Of a stretch of 64,000 bases of DNA, positions 59,281-64,000 are shown one piece after another; positions within the stretch are counted from its first letter, which is position 1, and each line of letters starts with the position of its first letter. Both the position numbers and the translations under genes were made by a program. Origin of the DNA: Paraspadella gotoi (Eukaryota; Chaetognatha); assembly GCA_051294375.1 (NCBI GenBank), contig CM119264.1, forward strand, positions 11,754,392-11,818,391. Direction: 5' to 3'. The notes under the pieces are model-generated. The model was not told the DNA's origin. It saw only the letters and a list, made by a program, of their open reading frames with translations, and ran no database searches.

Positions 59281-59890
59281 CTTGCCATCTGTTCAAAGTC
59301 GATTGTCACGGTCCATTTCAAAATTCTCTAGCGCCATTATTTCTTACCCGCTGACTCTTTGTCTCCCTTCATCTCGCCTGCGATTTTCTATGCGTTATAT
59401 GTGTTATGCTATGTTACATGCGAAATATTTTTTATGAAAAAAAACCAAATTCTCTAATTCGTTTCGCTTCTCGTTCAACCTCTGATCCCATATTTTTCTA
59501 CATCTCGTACTTCCCATTTTACCACCCTTTCGCCACTTCCAACTGCCACTTTCTCCCACTTCTCAGCCCCACCCACTCCTACTTCCCACCCAATCGACCT
59601 CCCGCGACAAAGGCGTCACTTTCGACGCCATCTCCAGTCATTTCCAGAAAAGACGAATTCGCCAGACTGGGGAAACTTTGGCGTCATTCCGAGCCTCAGC
59701 TGTCGTTGGGGATTGTCGTGTTCGTCGTCGTTTGTCGTCGTCGTCTCGGGTTGATGGTAATGATAATGGTCTTGAGTTTCTAAAATACACTTTCGTAATA
59801 ATTTTTGGAATAATTTTTCTGGTAAATCGGTTGATCGTGACCGTCTCTCTTGCAGCGAGAGGGGATGAAAAATGGTAAACAAAATCATTG

Positions 59891-59965
<75 letters not shown>

Positions 59966-61658
59966 GAGAGAGAGAGAGAAATAGAGAGGAAGAGAGAGAG
60001 AGAGAGAGAGAGAGTTTCTCTTTTTTTCGTTGGATTCCAACTCTTTTCTTTTTCGTCGCTTCTACTTAACAGAGAGAGTTTTTCGCAACAGAAAAAACTC
60101 CATCTCCAAAAAAACAAGGCGGAATAACCACAACTTCACATCCCTCAGCTCCAGTTTCATCCTCGCCAACAAGAAAAAAGGTTGGAATCTTCTCTCGTAA
60201 CCAAAAAAAAAACGAAAAAAAAAAACTGCGCGTCGTCAGCCAAAAAGAAAAAAAGGCAGCGACGCAGCGGCGGACGCAGATGGAATGCAGCGGAGGACGC
60301 GGCGCCGCTGTCTTCCTTCCAATTCGTAGATCATTTTCCCTTTTTTCACCACAATACTGACGTTTCTTTTTGGGCGTTTGTTTTTGTATCCGCTTTATAT
60401 TTGTGATTGTGCGTTGCGAGGTTAACGTCGATAACCGTTAATTTTTAGGAAATTCGCTTAACCGTTAAAAACTAACATTTTTAACGGTTAACCGTTAAGA
60501 TCGGTTAATATCAATTTAACTTAAATTTAAAATATTAAGATTTAAAACAAACGAATATATTATATATTTTTCTCTTTAACTCTGGCTCTTTAATGCGCCT
60601 AATAAAGACTTGAAACAGAGTCGAAACATGTCTGTTTTTTATGTCAAATAAATTGTTGTTGTAACAAAACAAAGATTATTGCTAATCTCATAACACAACG
60701 AACAAAAGGATACCATCAAATTCTATTCTATATTTTGTTTTCTCTTTCTCTCTTTTGCTTTTTTTTTTTCTTTTCTCAACTTCTTCTCTTCCTCATTATT
60801 TTTGTAGTTGTTAGTTTCTGATTATTGATAGACTGGTTGATTTATCGATTGATCAAAAGATTTATTGATAATAAATATATTTTTCAGTTTAATTAAAAAG
60901 TATATCATCATTATTGAAGGATAGTTTTAGTTAGCCTTAATGTCTTTTTAAGATTCGTCCTTCTATTAATCTCTCTCTATATGTCAAAGAGAAGACTTGC
61001 CATCTGTTCAAAGTCGATTGTCACGGTCCCATTTCAAAATTCTCTAGCGCCATTATTTCTTACCCGCTGACTCTTTGTCTCCCTTCATCTCGCCCTGCGA
61101 TTTCTTATGCGTTATATGTGTTATGTATGTTACATGCGAATATTTTTTATGACAAAAAACCAAATTCTCTAATTCGTTTCGCTTCTCGTTCTAACCTCTG
61201 ATCCCATATTTTCTACATCTCTACTTCCCATTTTACCACCCTTTCGCCACTTCCAACTGCCACCCTTTCCCCACTTCTCAGCCCCACCCACCTCCTACTT
61301 TCCCACCCAATCGACCTCCCGCGACAAAGGCGTCACTTTCGACGCCATCTCCAGTCATTTCCCAGAAAAGACGAATTCGCCAGACTGGGGAAAACTTTGG
61401 CGTCATTCCGAGCCTCAGCTGTCGTTGGGGATTGTCGTCGTCGTCGTCGTTGTCGTCGTCGTCTCGGGTTGATGGTAATGATAATGGGTCTTGAGTTTCT
61501 AAAAATACACTTTTCGTAATAATTTTTGGAATAATTTTTCTGGTAAATCGGTTGATCGTGACCGTCTCTCTTGCAAGCGTAGAGGGATGAAAAATGGTAA
61601 ACAAAATCATTGCCAAGAGAGAGAGAGAGAGAGAGAGAGACGGAGACGAGAGAAGGAG

Positions 61659-61699
<41 letters not shown>

Positions 61700-62669
61700 T
61701 TTTTTTTCGTTGGATTCCAACTCTTTTCTTTCGTCGCTTCTCTACGAGAGAGGTTTTTCCAAAAAAACTCCATCTCCAACAAAACAAGCGGAATAACCAC
61801 ACTTCACATCCCTCAGCTCCAGTTTCATCCTCGCCAACCAAGAAAAAGGTTGGAATCTTCTCTCGTAAACCAAAAAAAAAACGAAAAAAAAAACTGGCGT
61901 CGTCAGCCAAAAAGAAAAAAAGGCAGCGACGCAGCGGCGACGCAGATGGAATGCAGCGGAGACGCGGCGCCGCTGTCTTCCTTCCAATTCGTAGATCATT
62001 TCCCTTTTTTCACCACAATACTGACGTTTCTTTTTGGGCGTTTGTTTTTTGTATCCGCTTTATATTTGTCGATTGCGGTTGCGGAAATGGTCATTTGCGA
62101 GCCGGTCAAAGACTAGAGTTCCGATAACCGTTAATTTTTTAGGAAATTCGCCTTTACCGTTAAAACTAACATTTTTAACGGTTAACCGTTAAGATCGGTT
62201 AATTTTATAATTTAACTTAAATTTAAAATATTAAGATTTAAAAAAACAAACTAAAGTATTTAATGGTATTTTCTCTTTAACTCTCTGGCTCTTTAATCGC
62301 CTAATAAAAACTTGAAACAGAGTCGAAACATGTCTGTTTTTTATGTCAAATAAAATTGTTGTTGTAACAAAACAAATATTATTGCTAATCTCATAACACA
62401 ACGAAACAAAAGGATACCATCAAATTCTAATTCATATTTTGTTTTCTCTTTCTCTCTTTTTTGCTTTTTTTTTCTTTCTCTCAACTTCTTCTCTTCCTCA
62501 TATATTTTGTAGTTGTTAGTTTCTGATTATTGATAGACTGGTTGATTTATCGATTGATCAAAAGATTTATTGATAATAATATATTTTTCGTTAATTAAAA
62601 AGTATATCATCATTATTGAAGGATAGTTTTAGTTAGCCTTAATGTCTTTTTAAGATTCGTTCCTCTATT
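59281..62669. repeat. Tandem duplication B: 59281-60968 and about 60997-62669
   Basis: Two copies of about 1.68 kb with the same order: unique sequence, CGT-type triplets, GA tract (59895-60014 and 61614-61695), A-rich and GCAGCGGCGACGCAG stretch, then the left part of a hAT element. Differences are mostly one-base indels plus tract-length changes and a missing segment of about 30 bp near 60410 in copy 1. No gene is supported in either copy. Confidence 0.93.
60425..60968. mobile_element. Partial copy of the hAT element, left part only
   Basis: Matches the start of 62114-63235 from GATAACCGTTAATTTTT onward but stops in mid-element where copy 2 of duplication B begins; the first bases of the terminus are replaced. 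Confidence 0.7.
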
Positions 62670-63235
62670 ATTAATTTTAAAATTTTTAAAATAATTTTTT
62701 TTATTTGGTTTTTATTATTTTTTTTCATTCATTTGGTTTTATTTCATTTGCTTCTTCGATCGTTTTAAAAAGAAGGAAAGAAAAAAGAGAAAAAGTAAAA
62801 TAAAGAGGATTATTTTATTTTTATCTAAATTGAATATATATTATTGCATGGAAGGGCCAAAAAAAAAAAGGAGAAAAAGAAAGGGGGAAAGAAAAAGGGA
62901 AAAGTGAGAAAGAAAAAGAAAAAACAGGAGGAGATAAATAAAGAGTAAGAAAGAATAAGAGAGAGATTAGGATAGAAAAAAAATAAAGGAAAAAAGCAGG
63001 GAAAAAGTGTAGAAGAGAGAGAGGGGATAAAAATATGGTGAGAAGGGAGAGGAGAATAAGAGAGAACAGGAAAAAATAGTTTTTTTTTTAAATTTAAAGA
63101 ATTTCATACCAAAAATGAAAAAAATCACATTGAAAATTAACCGAATTAACCGTTAAAATAAATATATTAACGGTTAAGTTAAAATGATTTCTTAACGTTA
63201 ATAACCGTTAACAGTTAACGGTTATCGGAACACTA
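62114..63235. mobile_element. Non-autonomous hAT transposon (1122 bp) with perfect 8-bp TSD
   Basis: Ends are inverted repeats TAGAGTTCCGATAACCG... and (reverse complement of the right end) TAGTGTTCCGATAACCG..., one mismatch over the first 21 bases. The flanks are identical 8-bp sequences TCAAAGAC (62106-62113 and 63236-63243), the target-site length of hAT elements. AACCGTTAA motifs cluster near both ends, like hAT subterminal transposase sites. The interior is AT-rich with no ORF of useful length, so it depends on a transposase elsewhere. Confidence 0.87.
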
Positions 63236-63243
63236 TCAAAGAC

Positions 63244-64000
63244 CCGTTTATGCAATCTAAAAAGAATAATTAAAATAGGTATCGTTTCCATTTCTTGTAA
63301 CATGTTTAATGTACATATACCGTATAACTATAATCAAAAAAGTAATAAGCCATTTTAATTAATCTAAATGCCATTTAAGAATCCAGGTGCCAGCGAAGCA
63401 TCCATATTTCCCCGCAGCCTTGAAATCTCTTTCTCCGAAGAGAAAAGGTAAAGGAGACACTCGAAACATCACCCCAACTAAATCCCTCTTCAATGCGGAT
63501 CTTTTTCCCATTCGCTCCGCTATTTCCTTCCCTTTGGATACACCGGGCCTGCCCCCAAAAAGGCAAAATTGCAAAATTTATCTCGGAAAAATACACTGCG
63601 AAATGTAAAATTGTACAATGCCTATTGTATCTAGACATTGATTCACATTCAATTTTAGCGCCAGTTAAAAATCCGCTCGTCGTCTTTGTCTCATCGCGAG
63701 GTCAGCGATAATCATTAAACCATCCTCTCACCATCCATAACCCTTAAAGGCGCCATCTCTAAAACCCCTGGCGCCGCCACATTTCCCACGTCCGCACGAC
63801 ATTCCCTTTCCCCCCCCCATCCGCCCCCCTCTTCCCTAGCACTCATCCAGAATGGCGCCTGAGTTCAAGGCGTCAATCATAAAAACGGATTTAGTTTGGC
63901 GCTTTGTAAAAAAAAGGGGGTTAAGAAAGAAAATCACAAAGAGGAAAAAAAAAAATCGCTGACAAAAAAGCGAAGAAAAGAAAGAAATAAAGGCATAGTC
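63244..64000. other. Intergenic sequence to window end
   Basis: Short overlapping frames on both strands at 63359-63711 (plus: PALKSLSPKRKGKGDTRNIT; minus partners) have no splice support. Nothing assigned. Confidence 0.5.

Noticed and set aside
59406-59783. 125-codon frame in duplication copy B1
   Set aside because: The matching frame is broken in copy B2 by indels; no splice sites; likely chance.

Overview
This looks like a gene-poor stretch of an animal nuclear genome. Supporting signs are short reading frames bounded by GT..AG splice sites, AATAAA poly(A) signals, very long AT-rich introns or intergenic DNA, non-LTR retrotransposon, hAT and Tc1-type remnants, a tRNA-like pol III element, and dozens of long (GA)n/(TC)n tracts plus (GAAA)n, (TGAA)n and (ACG)n arrays. 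That microsatellite load is typical of arthropods with large genomes, crustaceans especially. The taxon is an inference: no gene here was recognised well enough to fix it. No prokaryotic operon, CRISPR array or rRNA gene is visible.

Layout. 1-2.1 kb holds two well-supported plus-strand exons joined in phase 1 (1582-1767 and 1923-2027). 2-12.8 kb is microsatellite-rich with a few weaker plus-strand candidates (6213, 7659, 11252, 11583). 12.8-28 kb holds the best run of plus-strand exons (12858-12998, 19006-19086, 19318-19415, 22015-22186, possibly 22873-22971, and terminal 27698-27802 with AATAAA 70 bp later). Their phases agree along the chain 19006>19318>22015>(22873)>27698, which suggests one gene with introns of up to about 6 kb. 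I do not recognise the protein. A minus-strand candidate first exon with a perfect GTAAGT donor lies at 28346-28517. 28.5-37.7 kb is mostly intergenic sequence with simple repeats and small doubtful ORFs.

37.8-42.7 kb is a decayed minus-strand non-LTR retrotransposon: gag-like ORF1 with a zinc knuckle, APE-type endonuclease, then reverse transcriptase. Its 3' end abuts a GA tract. A 90-bp 5'-truncated relative at 21.3 kb sits inside another GA tract with the same 3' junction, so the family may target GA/TC microsatellites.

42.7-54 kb is mostly simple repeats. It contains CpG-rich islands, three CCAAT boxes at exact 10-bp spacing (49.9 kb), and a CpG-rich block with three ATTGG boxes followed by a GTGAGT donor (52.1 kb) upstream of a possible terminal exon at 53.0 kb. 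54.3-62.7 kb shows a long inverted repeat, two near-identical tandem duplications and two gaps of exactly 25 N. The copies differ mostly by single-base indels, which points to long-read gap-filling artefacts. 62.1-63.2 kb is a non-autonomous hAT element with a perfect 8-bp target-site duplication.

Most of the window is non-coding. The many leucine/serine- or glutamate/arginine-rich open frames are translations of TC/GA tracts, not genes.
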